Below, piece after piece: positions 26,361-36,500 of a DNA stretch of 59,793 bases. Each line of letters starts with the position of its first letter. The first letter of the stretch is position 1. The notes under the pieces were generated by a model. The model was given only the letters and a program-made list of their open reading frames with translations, was not told the origin of the DNA and ran no database searches. The translations under genes and the position numbers were made by a program. The DNA lies in contig CAMLMA010000001.1 in NCBI GenBank assembly GCA_946481065.1, positions 1 to 59,793 on the forward strand. The letters run 5' to 3'. Origin of the DNA: an uncultured Nitrosomonadales bacterium (lineage in GTDB: Bacteria > Pseudomonadota > Gammaproteobacteria > Burkholderiales > Methylophilaceae).

Positions 26361-26588
26361 ATGGCGAAGATTCTATTATTGGCGATTGCCATCTGGTTAC
26401 TCTATACGGTCGTGAAACGTTATCTTGGTAGCGTCGCGTCTTCGGAGCAGCCCCCTGCCGCGGAGGACATCGTACCTTGCGCGCATTGCGGCGTGCACCT
26501 GCCGCGCAGCGACAGCATCGCCGTCGATCAGCGGCACTATTGCGGCGAGGCATGCCGGGAAGCCTACCGCCGCGAGCATCAGGCATGA
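26361..26588 (+). CDS. PP0621-family small membrane/zinc protein
   Basis: A 75-residue protein with one N-terminal helix (MAKILLLAIAIWLLYTVV) followed by a short linker and a compact cysteine cluster: CAHCGVHLPRSD and later HYCGEACREAY. Four cysteines plus histidines could hold one zinc ion facing the cytoplasm. The family is uncharacterised and commonly precedes pilS. Its stop overlaps the pilS start by four bases, so it is co-translated with the sensor kinase. The ATG at 26361 puts the helix at the N-terminus. Confidence 0.82.
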   Translation: MAKILLLAIAIWLLYTVVKRYLGSVASSEQPPAAEDIVPCAHCGVHLPRSDSIAVDQRHYCGEACREAYRREHQA

Positions 26589-28195
26589 CCGACGCGGTGA
26601 CGCGCGATGATCAGGGGGTCGCCAAGACCTACTGGCGCTCGCTCGGTTACCTCGGCTACTACCGGATCACCATCGCGCTGCTGTTCCTGGGCGCCTACCT
26701 CTTCCTGGGGCGCGATATCTGGTGGAACAACTACAATAGCCAGCTCTATTTCGCACTATCCTCCAGCTACCTCTTCTTCGGACTCTTCGCTTCCGGTCTG
26801 ACCTTCGTCCAGTGGCCCCGGTTCAATCACCTGCTGACCTTGCAGATCAGCATCGATATCGTTTTCATCGTCAGCCTGATGTACTCCGTCGGCGGCATCA
26901 AGAGCGGGGTCGGCCTGCTGCTGGTGGTGGCGATCGCCGCCGCCAGCCTCATCAGCCAGGGGCGGCTCGCCCTGTTCTATGCCGCGCTCGCCAGCATCGC
27001 GCTACTACTGGAACAGTCGTACCGCATGCTGACCGTGCAGGGCGACGTCAACGATTACTCACATGCGGTCATGCTCAGCCTGAGCTGCTTCGCCACCGCC
27101 TGGCTGGCGCACAGCCTGGCCAAGCGCTCTGACCAGAGTGAAGCGCTCGCATCGCAGCGCGGCATCGACCTCGAGAACCTGGCGCAGGTCAACGAGCTCA
27201 TCACCCAGGAGATGCAGGACGGCGTAGTCGTCATCGACCGCGAACTTCGCCTGCGCCACCATAACTTGCAGGCCGAAGGCTTGCTCAAGCCCCTGCAGCC
27301 GAACTGGGAAGCCATGCAGGTGGACCATTGCCTGCCCGAACTGGCCCGACTCATGCGGCAATGGCTGGAAGATGGCCTGGACGCCAGCACCGTCAGGCTG
27401 CAGGCCGAGCAACGCGAACTCATCCTGCGCTTCATGCCAGTCGGCCATACCCGCGATCAGGGCGCAGTGATCTTCATCGAGGACTGGAGCCAGATCCAGG
27501 CGCAGGCCCAGCAGCTCAAACTGGCCGCACTAGGCAAGCTCACGGCCAACATCGCTCACGAGATCCGCAACCCGCTGAGCTCGATCAGCCATGCCAGCCA
27601 GCTACTGCAGGAGGATGAAGGGCGCGACCCGGCATCCGCGCGCATGCTGCAGATCATCGACGATAACGTCCAGCGCATGGACCTCATGGTGAAGGATATC
27701 CTCGAACTCAATCGTCGCGACCGTACCCGCCAGGAGGTGATCGAGGTGCAGGCCTTCCTGCTGGAATTCCATGCCGAGTTCTGCCAGGTGGAAAAGATCC
27801 CACGACATGGCTTCCTGCTCGAACTTGCAGGCGAAGCCCTGGCCATCCATTTCGATCGTAGGCATCTCAACCAGATCCTGTGGAACCTCTGCCGCAACGG
27901 CTGGCGCCACAGCCGGCAGGTCGACGGTAGCCTGCGACTGCACCTGCGACTCTCGCAGCTAAGTCACGGCGTCTTGCTGGAGATCGCCGACGATGGACCC
28001 GGCGTCGCCGCCGACATGCGCCAGCACCTGTTCGAGCCTTTCTTCACCACCGAAAGCACGGGCACCGGCCTTGGCCTTTACATCGCTCGTGAACTCTGCG
28101 AAGCCAACGCCGCCAGCATCCATTACACCGGCCATGATTTCGGTGGTTCCTTTACTATCCACATCAAGCAGTCCGAGCCCGAGACCTTGCCATGA
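26585..28195 (+). CDS. pilS: Sensor histidine kinase PilS
   Basis: A 536-residue two-component kinase. Six N-terminal membrane helices (about 25-190) precede a PAS-like segment (about 215-310). The HisKA box is NIAHEIRNPLSS with His325 as phosphoacceptor, and the ATPase domain has WNLCRNGWRHS, DDGPGV and GTGLGLYI. Six helices and pairing with an NtrC-type regulator match PilS, which in Pseudomonas controls pilin expression through sigma-54. The start at 26585 is fixed by overlap with the preceding stop. No pilin gene lies in this window, so the target is inferred from homology. Confidence 0.88.
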   Translation: MTDAVTRDDQGVAKTYWRSLGYLGYYRITIALLFLGAYLFLGRDIWWNNYNSQLYFALSSSYLFFGLFASGLTFVQWPRFNHLLTLQISIDIVFIVSLMYSVGGIKSGVGLLLVVAIAAASLISQGRLALFYAALASIALLLEQSYRMLTVQGDVNDYSHAVMLSLSCFATAWLAHSLAKRSDQSEALASQRGIDLENLAQVNELITQEMQDGVVVIDRELRLRHHNLQAEGLLKPLQPNWEAMQVDHCLPELARLMRQWLEDGLDASTVRLQAEQRELILRFMPVGHTRDQGAVIFIEDWSQIQAQAQQLKLAALGKLTANIAHEIRNPLSSISHASQLLQEDEGRDPASARMLQIIDDNVQRMDLMVKDILELNRRDRTRQEVIEVQAFLLEFHAEFCQVEKIPRHGFLLELAGEALAIHFDRRHLNQILWNLCRNGWRHSRQVDGSLRLHLRLSQLSHGVLLEIADDGPGVAADMRQHLFEPFFTTESTGTGLGLYIARELCEANAASIHYTGHDFGGSFTIHIKQSEPETLP

Positions 28196-29535
28196 CCCAG
28201 AAACTCTCCTGCCTGATCGTCGATGATGAAACCGATATCCGCGAGCTGATCGCCCTCACGCTCGAACGCATGGGCATCATCGCCGAAACCGCAAGCAACC
28301 TGGATGACGCGCGCCATCTGCTGAGCAAGCGCGATTTCGCGCTCTGCCTCACCGACATGCGGCTGCCCGACGGCAATGGGCTCGATCTCGTCCGCTACAT
28401 CAGCCAGCATCATCCGGGATTGCCAGTCGCGGTGATCACAGCCTACGGCAGTGCCGACAATGCTGTCTCCGCACTCAAGGCAGGGGCATTCGACTACCTG
28501 AGCAAACCGATCTCCTTGAAACAGCTGCGGCCGCTGGTGGAATCGGCCCTTAAACTGCACGCGCCCGGCATGCCCGCATCAGGTGGCCTCAAGTTGATCG
28601 GCGAATCGGCGGCGATCACACAGGCGCGCGCCATGATCGAGAAACTCGCCCGCAGCCAGGCACCGGTCTATATCAGCGGTGAGTCCGGCAGCGGCAAGGA
28701 GCTCGCCGCACGCCTGATCCACCTCAGCAGCTCGCGCAACGACGGGCCGTTCATCGGGGTCAATTGCGGCGCGATCCCGGAGAACCTGATGGAGAGCGAG
28801 TTCTTCGGCTACAAAAAAGGGGCTTTCACCGGCGCCCTGCAGGACAAGGCCGGGATGTTCCACGCTGCCAGCGGCGGCACGCTGTTTCTGGATGAAGTGG
28901 CCGACCTGCCGCTGGCGATGCAGGTGAAATTGCTGCGGGCGATCCAGGAGAAGAAGGTGCGTATGGTCGGCGGCACACAAGAGGAATCGGTCGATGTGCG
29001 CATCATCAGCGCCACACACCGCAATCTGTCGGCCATGATGGAGGCGGGTCAATTTCGGCAGGATCTCTATTACCGGCTTAACGTCATCGAACTGAAGATG
29101 CCGGCGCTGCGCGAGATGCCGGAAGATATCCCGCTGCTGGCGCAAAGCCTGCTGGAGAAGCAGTGCCGACAGTCGGGCGTGCCGACGCCGGTGATCAGCG
29201 AGGAAGTGCAGGCGATGCTGATGCGCTATCCGTTCCCGGGCAACGTGCGTGAGCTAGAGAACGTATTAGAACGTGCGTTGGCGCTTTGCGACGGCAAGCG
29301 GATCGAGAGCGAGGACATCCTGCTGAAAAACGCGATCAGGGCCAAGGTGCCGACCGACACCAACGGCATGACCCTGCCGGATTACCTTGAAGACATCGAA
29401 AAACAGGCGATCCTGCAGGCGCTGGAGAAAACCAACCAGAACAAGACCGCCGCCGCCAAACTACTCGGCGTCAGCTTCCGCACGCTTCGTTACCGCCTCT
29501 CCAAGCTGGGGCTGAGCCGCGAATCACCGGATTGA
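28192..29535 (+). CDS. pilR: Sigma-54 response regulator PilR
   Basis: A 447-residue NtrC-family activator. The receiver domain (1-120) has the acidic pair Asp11-Asp12 and phosphoacceptor Asp55 (CLTDMRLPDGNG). The AAA+ domain has Walker A GESGSGKE near 163 and the sigma-54 contact loop GAFTGA near 210. A Fis-type helix-turn-helix closes the protein (KTAAAKLLGVSFRTLRYRL). It overlaps pilS by four bases. RpoN, its required sigma factor, is encoded at 54.4 kb. Confidence 0.93.
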   Translation: MTQKLSCLIVDDETDIRELIALTLERMGIIAETASNLDDARHLLSKRDFALCLTDMRLPDGNGLDLVRYISQHHPGLPVAVITAYGSADNAVSALKAGAFDYLSKPISLKQLRPLVESALKLHAPGMPASGGLKLIGESAAITQARAMIEKLARSQAPVYISGESGSGKELAARLIHLSSSRNDGPFIGVNCGAIPENLMESEFFGYKKGAFTGALQDKAGMFHAASGGTLFLDEVADLPLAMQVKLLRAIQEKKVRMVGGTQEESVDVRIISATHRNLSAMMEAGQFRQDLYYRLNVIELKMPALREMPEDIPLLAQSLLEKQCRQSGVPTPVISEEVQAMLMRYPFPGNVRELENVLERALALCDGKRIESEDILLKNAIRAKVPTDTNGMTLPDYLEDIEKQAILQALEKTNQNKTAAAKLLGVSFRTLRYRLSKLGLSRESPD

Positions 29536-29588
29536 ATCTTTTCGCGTTTTTTCGCTCATTGATTCTATAACCACCCGGGCGACGAAAC

Positions 29589-30611
29589 ATGACGAAAAGA
29601 CGATTGCTGCTTTGCGGCCTGCTGGCCATCCCACTCCAGGCGATCCCGCTCCATGCCTTGGCGCAACCTAGCCAGGTCGAGCTGTTCGAACTCAACAACT
29701 CTATCGTGCAGGTCGTGGTCGACCTCAAGAACGGCCGAACCGGCAGCGGCTCCGGCGCGGTGATCGATGCCTTCCATGTCGCCACCAACTGTCATGTTCT
29801 GGCAGACAGTCGTGGCGTCGCCATCACCAAGTTCCATGACAACTACAACCCGAGCGCCATCAAGGCCGACTGGAAGCATGACCTCTGCCTGCTCAAATTC
29901 AACTATGCCTTGCCGTTCAAGCCTGTACAGCTGCGTGACAGCGCGAGCCTGCAATACGAAGAACCGGTGTTCGCCATCAGTTATCCCAACGACACGCCGG
30001 TCCCACAGCCCTCTTACGGGTCAGTGAAGGCGATCTATCCCTATGACGGCAGCGTGATCATCCGCACCAATGCCGCGTTCGCCATGGGTTCCAGCGGCGG
30101 CGCGCTGTTCGATCAGGATTTCAGGCTGGTCGGCGTCACCACCTTCAAGAGTCCGGGCCGCAAGGGGTATTTCTATAACCTGCCGGTGGAATGGATCAAG
30201 GATTTGCTCAACGCACCCGACACGCTGACGCTGGACAGCCTGGATGCGCCGTTCTGGAGCCTGCCCGAGCAGGAACGGCCGTACTTCATGCGCGTGGTCA
30301 TCCCGTACCAGCAACACGAGTGGGCGGCGCTGAAGACGACGGCCCAGGCCTGGCACAGCAGCGATCCGCAAAGCGCCGAAGCCTGCTTCTATCTCGGTAG
30401 CGCGGAATTGCATCTGGGCGAGACCGATGCCGGGATCGCGCACTTGCGCCAAGCGGTGAACCTCAATCCGCGCCACCTCGAAGCGCTGGTAAGCCTGGGC
30501 GAGAATGCGGTCGAACGCAACGCGATACAGGAAGCGGAATCGATCCGTGCGCAGATCGCGCAGGTGGATGTGGACGAGGCGGAGAACCTCGAGAAACTGA
30601 TCCAGCGCTAG
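29589..30611 (+). CDS. Secreted trypsin-like protease with C-terminal TPR
   Basis: A 340-residue exported protein: signal peptide to about residue 25 (ending ALA), a chymotrypsin-fold domain (about 30-210) and TPR-like helices (about 245-335; ACFYLGSAELHLGETDAGIAHLRQA). The triad is His69 (TNCHV), Asp98 (KHDLC) and Ser169 (GSSGG), so it should be active. There is no PDZ domain, unlike DegP/DegQ. It lies 53 bases after pilR with no clear promoter of its own, so read-through is possible. Substrate unknown. Confidence 0.85.
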   Translation: MTKRRLLLCGLLAIPLQAIPLHALAQPSQVELFELNNSIVQVVVDLKNGRTGSGSGAVIDAFHVATNCHVLADSRGVAITKFHDNYNPSAIKADWKHDLCLLKFNYALPFKPVQLRDSASLQYEEPVFAISYPNDTPVPQPSYGSVKAIYPYDGSVIIRTNAAFAMGSSGGALFDQDFRLVGVTTFKSPGRKGYFYNLPVEWIKDLLNAPDTLTLDSLDAPFWSLPEQERPYFMRVVIPYQQHEWAALKTTAQAWHSSDPQSAEACFYLGSAELHLGETDAGIAHLRQAVNLNPRHLEALVSLGENAVERNAIQEAESIRAQIAQVDVDEAENLEKLIQR

Positions 30612-30687
30612 CCCGGCCGCTCCATCCCGACTGGCAGGGCAATGGATCCGGTCTTGCCAGCTTCGGCAGAGGCCGGCATCAACGCAA

Positions 30688-31689
30688 TCAGTGCAGCGCG
30701 ATCATCAGGTAGATCACATACAGCGCGCCGTTGATCCATAGATGCCAGACCCGCAGCTGGCCGCGCGAGATCATCACGCGCAGCCAGATCGCTGCCAGCA
30801 GCGTGATGACGATACCCGCCACCACCTCGATGCGCGGTGCCCACGGCGTCAGCAGGATACCGATCGCAGGCAGCAAGGTACCCTGGAACACCATGGCGCC
30901 GGTGATGTTGCCGAAGGCCAGCGTGTCCTTGCCTTTGCGTATCCACAGGATACTGTTCACTTTCTCCGGCAGCTCGGTGGCGATCGGAATGATCAATAGC
31001 GACAGCAGCAGGGTGGAGATGCCGATGATCTCGGCCGCCTCCTCCACGCCGTTGATGAAGCCCTTCGCCCCTGCCAGCAGGAGCACCAGACCTAACGCCA
31101 GTTGCAGGAAGATCACAGGCATGTTGTTCGGCAGGCCGACCCGGCACAGGAACATGGGCTCGTCGGCTTCAGTGCCGTGGCCCTCGCTCACCAGCGCTTT
31201 CGAGGCGCGAATGGTCATCATGATGTAGATGAAATAGATCAACACCATGCCGAAGCTCAAGCCGATGCGCATGGCACGCACCTCATGCGGGATGAACATG
31301 GCCAGGGTGGCCAGCGCGAAAGCCATGATGAAGAAATTGAGGTCGCGGATGAGCCCGTTGCGCTCCGGGCGCAGATGGCCATGACGGCCGCGACGCGCCA
31401 GCACGGATAGCGCCATGAGGCAGATCGACAGTGTCGCCAGCATCAGCGGCGCGCCGAGAATGGCGCCGACGCCGATCTCGTCATTGATATGCGGGTCGCT
31501 GGTACCGGCAAAGATCGCCAGCAAGGGCACCGAAGTCTCCGGCAGTGCCGTACCCACGGCAGCGAACAGCGAGCCGGTGACGCCTTCCGAGATCTTGAGC
31601 TTCTCGCCCAGGTGCTCAAGTGCGTTGGTAAACACCTCCGCTGCGATTAGAATCACGATCAGCATGAGGAAAAGCGTCAGAAAAACCAT
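30688..31689 (-). CDS. Sodium/calcium-type cation antiporter
   Basis: A 333-residue membrane protein of the CaCA superfamily. The two ion-binding repeats are present in inverted halves: GSLFAAVGTALPETSVPL near residues 40-57 and LIIPIATELPEKVNSI near 235-250, each with the Gly/Thr-Pro-Glu core. Ten or so helices are predicted. It resembles YrbG-like sodium:calcium antiporters, though ion selectivity is not certain. It stands alone, convergent with the protease gene and divergent from ampD. Confidence 0.85.
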   Translation of the reverse strand: MVFLTLFLMLIVILIAAEVFTNALEHLGEKLKISEGVTGSLFAAVGTALPETSVPLLAIFAGTSDPHINDEIGVGAILGAPLMLATLSICLMALSVLARRGRHGHLRPERNGLIRDLNFFIMAFALATLAMFIPHEVRAMRIGLSFGMVLIYFIYIMMTIRASKALVSEGHGTEADEPMFLCRVGLPNNMPVIFLQLALGLVLLLAGAKGFINGVEEAAEIIGISTLLLSLLIIPIATELPEKVNSILWIRKGKDTLAFGNITGAMVFQGTLLPAIGILLTPWAPRIEVVAGIVITLLAAIWLRVMISRGQLRVWHLWINGALYVIYLMIALH

Positions 31690-31749
31690 GGGGAATGACC
31701 TGATGATGCGGGTTGAACACGGATTCTATCGGATAACGCGGACAGCTGC

Positions 31750-32325
31750 ATGGCCCCGCTGGAAATAATGGACCCGCAGAAAATGAACGTCCCGTTGGAA
31801 ATAAACGCCGCAGGCATCGCGCACGAAGCGCTGTGGGTCGATTCGCCCAATCAGGATGACCGGCCCGTCGCAGAGGAGATCGTCCTCGCCGTCATCCATA
31901 ACATCAGCCTGCCGCCCGGCGAATATGGCGGCGAAGGCATCATCGAGCTCTTCACCAATCGCCTCGACCCGACCGCGCACCCCTATTACGCCACCATCCA
32001 CCAGTTGCGCGTGTCTGCCCATTTCCTCATCCGCCGAGATGGTCAGCTTGTGCAGTTCGTCCCCTGTGGCGAGCGCGCATGGCATGCCGGCGTCTCCAGC
32101 TGGCAGGGCCGTGAACGCTGCAACGATTTCTCGGTCGGAATCGAGCTGGAGGGAAGCGACGAAGACGCTTTCGAAGCTGCGCAGTACCTGACCCTGAACC
32201 GTTTGCTGGCAGGGCTGAAGCAGCGTTACCCGATCCGCGACGTGGTCGGCCATTCAGAGATCGCACCGGGCCGCAAAACCGATCCCGGCCCGTATTTCGA
32301 CTGGTCACAGGTCGCCCGGCCCTGA
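31750..32325 (+). CDS. ampD: 1,6-anhydro-N-acetylmuramyl-L-alanine amidase AmpD
   Basis: A 191-residue cytosolic zinc amidase that removes the stem peptide from anhydro-muropeptides during cell-wall recycling. Zinc ligands by alignment are His50 (VIHNIS), His168 (GHSEIAPGRKTDPGP) and Asp178. The RLDPTAHPYYATIH and SAHFLIRRDG segments are standard AmpD. The start is uncertain: Met1, Met7 and Met12 are all possible, and none has a strong ribosome site. The recycling context fits the nearby PBP7 endopeptidase only loosely. Confidence 0.93.
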   Translation: MAPLEIMDPQKMNVPLEINAAGIAHEALWVDSPNQDDRPVAEEIVLAVIHNISLPPGEYGGEGIIELFTNRLDPTAHPYYATIHQLRVSAHFLIRRDGQLVQFVPCGERAWHAGVSSWQGRERCNDFSVGIELEGSDEDAFEAAQYLTLNRLLAGLKQRYPIRDVVGHSEIAPGRKTDPGPYFDWSQVARP

Positions 32326-32357
32326 GCGCCAAACAAGACAATTATAGAAAGCCCAGC

Positions 32358-33497
32358 ATGCCAACAATGCACATGCCAACGCTGCATACGAAAATCGGGA
32401 TCGCCTGCCTTGTCCTGCTGCTGGCACTCAGCGGCTGCAGCAAGCCGGAAGACAACGCCAAAAAAGGCCCGGCGGCGACACTGATCAGCACAGCCGTGGC
32501 GCAGGCTGCCGCGCTGGAAGTGCGCGAACAGACGGTCGGCACGCTGGAAGGTTTCATCGACCCGACGATCGCCGCCGAAGTCGCGGCACGGGTGGTGCAG
32601 ATCTCGGCCACGCCCGGCAGGGCAGTGAAGAAAGGCGAGCTGCTGGCTGTGCTCGACGTCACCGACTACAGCTTGCAGCGGCGAGAAGCCCAGGCCGAGG
32701 TCTCGCGCATCGAGACCTTGCTCGACAACCAGAAACGCCTGGTCGAGCGCAACCAGGCGCTAGTCGAAAAGAATTTCATCTCCAAGACCGCACTCGATGA
32801 AGTGACCACGCAGGAAAGTGCGCTCAGAGAACAACTCGACGGTGCCCGCGCCCGGCTCGCCAGCATCTCCCACACCGGCAGCAAGGCCCGGGTGGTAGCG
32901 CCGGTCGACGGCATCATCGAAAAGCAGATCGTCTCGGTCGGCGACTACGTCAAGGTCGGCGATCCCATGCTGCAGATCATCAGCCGCCAGCGCCTGCGGG
33001 CGCACTTGCCGTTCCCTGAAAGCGTCGCCGCCAGGATCCGGCCCGGCCTCACCGTACGCATGACCACGCCGACTGCAGCAGGCGTGGTCACCACCACCAT
33101 CCGCGAACTGAAACCCATGGTCGGCGCCAATAACCGTGCGGTCGACATCACCGCCGACGTCGTCGACCAGCCAGGCTGGCAACCCGGGGCCAGTGTCGAT
33201 GCCGTGGTCGTGCTCGACGTCAAGCCGACGGCGATCATGGTGCCCGAACAGAGTATCGTGCTGCGTCCGGCGGGCGAGGTGGTCTACGTCATTGAAGGCG
33301 ATACCGCCAGACAGCGTAGAGTCAAAACCGGCTTGCGTCAGGATGGCCAGGTCGAGGTCATCGAAGGCTTGTCGTCAGGCGAGGTGGTCGCGGTCGATGG
33401 CGCAGCCTTCCTGACCGATCAGGCCAAGGTCTCGGTGCAGCAGGACGCGACACAAAAGCAGGTCGATGCAAGTGTCGGGACGGCCCGGCATGGCTAA
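32358..33497 (+). CDS. RND efflux periplasmic adaptor lipoprotein
   Basis: A 379-residue membrane fusion protein. A lipobox LSGC puts the lipidated cysteine at Cys27. Barrel-sandwich (lipoyl) halves flank an alpha-hairpin at about residues 95-165 (RREAQAEVSRIETLLDNQ; EQLDGARARLASI), with ARVVAPVDGIIEKQ starting the second lipoyl half, then beta-barrel and membrane-proximal domains. It couples the permease encoded 33 bases downstream to an outer-membrane channel. No channel gene is adjacent, so a shared TolC-type protein is likely. Substrate unknown. Confidence 0.9.
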   Translation: MPTMHMPTLHTKIGIACLVLLLALSGCSKPEDNAKKGPAATLISTAVAQAAALEVREQTVGTLEGFIDPTIAAEVAARVVQISATPGRAVKKGELLAVLDVTDYSLQRREAQAEVSRIETLLDNQKRLVERNQALVEKNFISKTALDEVTTQESALREQLDGARARLASISHTGSKARVVAPVDGIIEKQIVSVGDYVKVGDPMLQIISRQRLRAHLPFPESVAARIRPGLTVRMTTPTAAGVVTTTIRELKPMVGANNRAVDITADVVDQPGWQPGASVDAVVVLDVKPTAIMVPEQSIVLRPAGEVVYVIEGDTARQRRVKTGLRQDGQVEVIEGLSSGEVVAVDGAAFLTDQAKVSVQQDATQKQVDASVGTARHG

Positions 33498-33530
33498 TGC
33501 AAACGAGCAGCCTGCCAGCAAGGCCAGCGC

Positions 33531-36500
33531 ATGACGCTGCCTGAGCTCTCGATCAAACGCCACGTCCTGGCCTGGATGGTCTCCGGCCTGCTGGTGCTGT
33601 TCGGCATCATCAGCTACCAGCGTATCGGCGTCGATCGCTTCCCGTACATCGAGTTTCCCATCATCTCGGTGACGACGACACTGACCGGCGCCAATCCGGA
33701 CATCATCGACGCCAGCGTCACCAGCATCATCGAGACTTCGATCAACACGACGCCGGGCATCGAGCATATCCAGTCGACCTCCTCGCCCGGGGTTTCCGTC
33801 ATCACCATCACCTTCAGCCTGGATAAAGACATCGATGTCGCCTACAACGAGGTGCAGTCGAAGGTGAATCAGGTGCTGCGGCGACTGCCGGATGCCGCCG
33901 ACCCGCCCATCGTGCGCAAGGTCGAGACCAATGCCGAGCCCATCATGTGGCTGGCCCTGCGTGGCGACCGCACGGTGCAGCAGCTCAATATGTATGGTTT
34001 CAACGTGCTGAAGAAGAAGCTGGAGACCATCAATGGAGTCGGCGAAGTACGGCTCGGCGGACGACGCGACCGCACCATCCGCGTCAATGTGCTGCCGGAG
34101 CGCATGACCGCCTACAAGCTCACCGCCAGCGACCTCATCAGCGCCTTCCAGCGTGAACATGTGCAGGTGCCCGGCGGGTTCCTGGTCGGCCAGAAGACCG
34201 AGCGCCTGATCAAGCTCGACCTCGAGTTCCACAAACTCAGCGATCTGGCCGACATGGTCGTCGCCTACCGCGACGGCGCCGCCGTCAAGCTGCGCGATGT
34301 CGCCGAGCTGGAAGACGGCGTCACCGATTACCGGCAACTGGCGCGTTTCAAGGGCGAGACCACGGTCGGCCTGGGCATGATCAAAGTCGCCAACGCCAAT
34401 ACGGTGGCCATCATCGACGAAGTCGAGCGGCGCCTGGATACCGAGATCCGGCCCAACCTGCCGCCGGGCATGACGATCGAGGTGTCGACCAACGAAGCGA
34501 TCTACATCAAGGAGATCGTCAATTCGCTCAAGGAGCACCTGATCGAGGGTACGTTACTCGCCGCTTTCGTCGTCTGGCTGTTCCTGCGATCGTTCCGCTC
34601 CACGCTCATCATCGCCACTGCGATCCCGGTGTCGCTGCTGGGCGCGGTCGCCGTCATGTATTTCAGCGGCTTCACTTTCAACACCATGACCTTGCTGGCG
34701 TTACTGCTCCTGATCGGGGTCGTGGTGGACGATGCCATCGTCGTGCTTGAGAACATCTTCCGCCATCGCGAGACCATCGACAGGGATCCGGTCAGCGCCG
34801 CAGTCAACGGCAGCAACGAAGTCGTGTTCGCGGTCATGGCTGCCACCCTCTCGCTGGTCTGTATCTTCGCCCCGGTGATCTTCATGGACGGCATCATCGG
34901 CAAGTTCTTCAAGTCCTTCGCTGTCGTCGTCACCTTCGGCGTGCTGGTCTCGCTCATGGTCTCCCTGACGCTGACGCCCATGCTGTGCTCGCGCTATCTC
35001 AAGGTCGAGCCGGAACACGGCAGGCTTTATCGCTGGCTGGATCGCGCCTTCGACCGCATGGACCGTCTCTATATCGTGATGCTAGGTTGGGCCCTGGTGC
35101 ATCGCTGGAAAGTGGTGGCGCTGACGATCCTGGTGGTGCTATCGAGCACTTTCTTCTTCAGCCACGTGCAAAAGGAATTCGTGCCCGAGGCCGATGAGGG
35201 GCGCTTCGTCATCTCATTCAAGACGCCGCTGGGCTCCAGCCTGGAATACACCAATAGCCGCCTTGAACTGATCGAGCAGGTGCTGGCGAAATATCCGTCG
35301 GAGATCGCCAGTTACTTCACCATCATCGGCATCGGCCAGCAGGGCCAGGTCAATCGCGGCAATGCCAATGTGCGGCTCAAGGATCGCCGTGAACGCACGA
35401 TGAGCCAGAAGGCGCTGGTGGCCAAGATCAAGGCGGACCTTGACCGCATCCCCGGCGTGCAGGCCTTCCCGGCCTCAGTCTCCATCGTGCGCGGCCAGCG
35501 GCCGGAAAAACTGCAGTTCAACCTCACCGGCCCCAACCTGCAGCGGCTGGGTGCGATCGCCGAGACCCTGCAGCAAAAACTTAACGAAACGCCCGGCATG
35601 GGCAAGGTGGATCTGGACCTGCAGCTCGACCTGCCGCAACTGGTGATGGATGTCGATCGCGTGCGGGCGGCGAGTTTCGGTATTTCGGCCGAAGAGATCG
35701 CCACCGCCGTCAGCCTATACAGCGGCGGTCTCGACGTGGCCCAGTTCAACGACGACCCGGGCGATGGCCAGCGTTACGAGATCCGGCTCAAGGCCAAGGA
35801 AGGCAGCATCAGCCAGGATGCAGACCTCGCCAAGATCTACCTGCGGAGCACCAGCGGCGAGCTGGTGCGGCTCGACAGTGTCGCCCGGTTCAAGCACGAA
35901 CTTGGCGCAGCCGTCATCGGTCGCTTCGATCTGCAATACGCCGCCAATCTTTACGCTAGCCCGACCGTGCCGCTCAGCGACGCCATCAGTCACGTCAAGC
36001 GCTACGCCGCCGAGCTGCTACCGCCGGGCTATGAGACCCGTTTCACCGGCCAGGCCGAAGAGCTGGCGAAGACCATCCGCAACATGACGTTCGTCTTCGC
36101 GCTGGCGCTGGTGCTGCTCTACATGGTACTGGCCAGCCAGTTCAACTCCTTCCTGCAACCGCTGATCGTCATGCTGGCGCAGCCGCTCGCCATCATCGGC
36201 GGCGTCATGGCCCTGTACCTGACCGGGCACACACTCAATATCTTCTCGATGATCGGGCTGGTACTGCTGATCGGCCTGGTGGCGAAGAATTCCATCCTGC
36301 TGGTGGACCTCACCAATCAGTTGCGCGAGAAAGGCGTCGCCATCGACGATGCCTTGAAACAGGCCTGCCCGATCCGCATGCGGCCGGTACTGATGACCTC
36401 CATGACCATCATTCTGGCCTTGCTGCCAGCGGCGATGGGCTTCGGCGCCGGCTCGGAAACCAACGGGCCGCTCTCTGTCGCCGTCATTGGAGGCATGATC

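Noticed and set aside
30612..30687. Long-loop inverted repeat CTGGCA/TGCCAG between convergent genes
   Set aside because: The loop is about 18 bases, the stem only six, and no T-run follows, so termination is not supported.
33375..34538. A 387-codon antisense frame across the RND adaptor/permease junction
   Set aside because: It overlaps two well-supported genes and shows the composition of a mirror frame of RND coding sequence.
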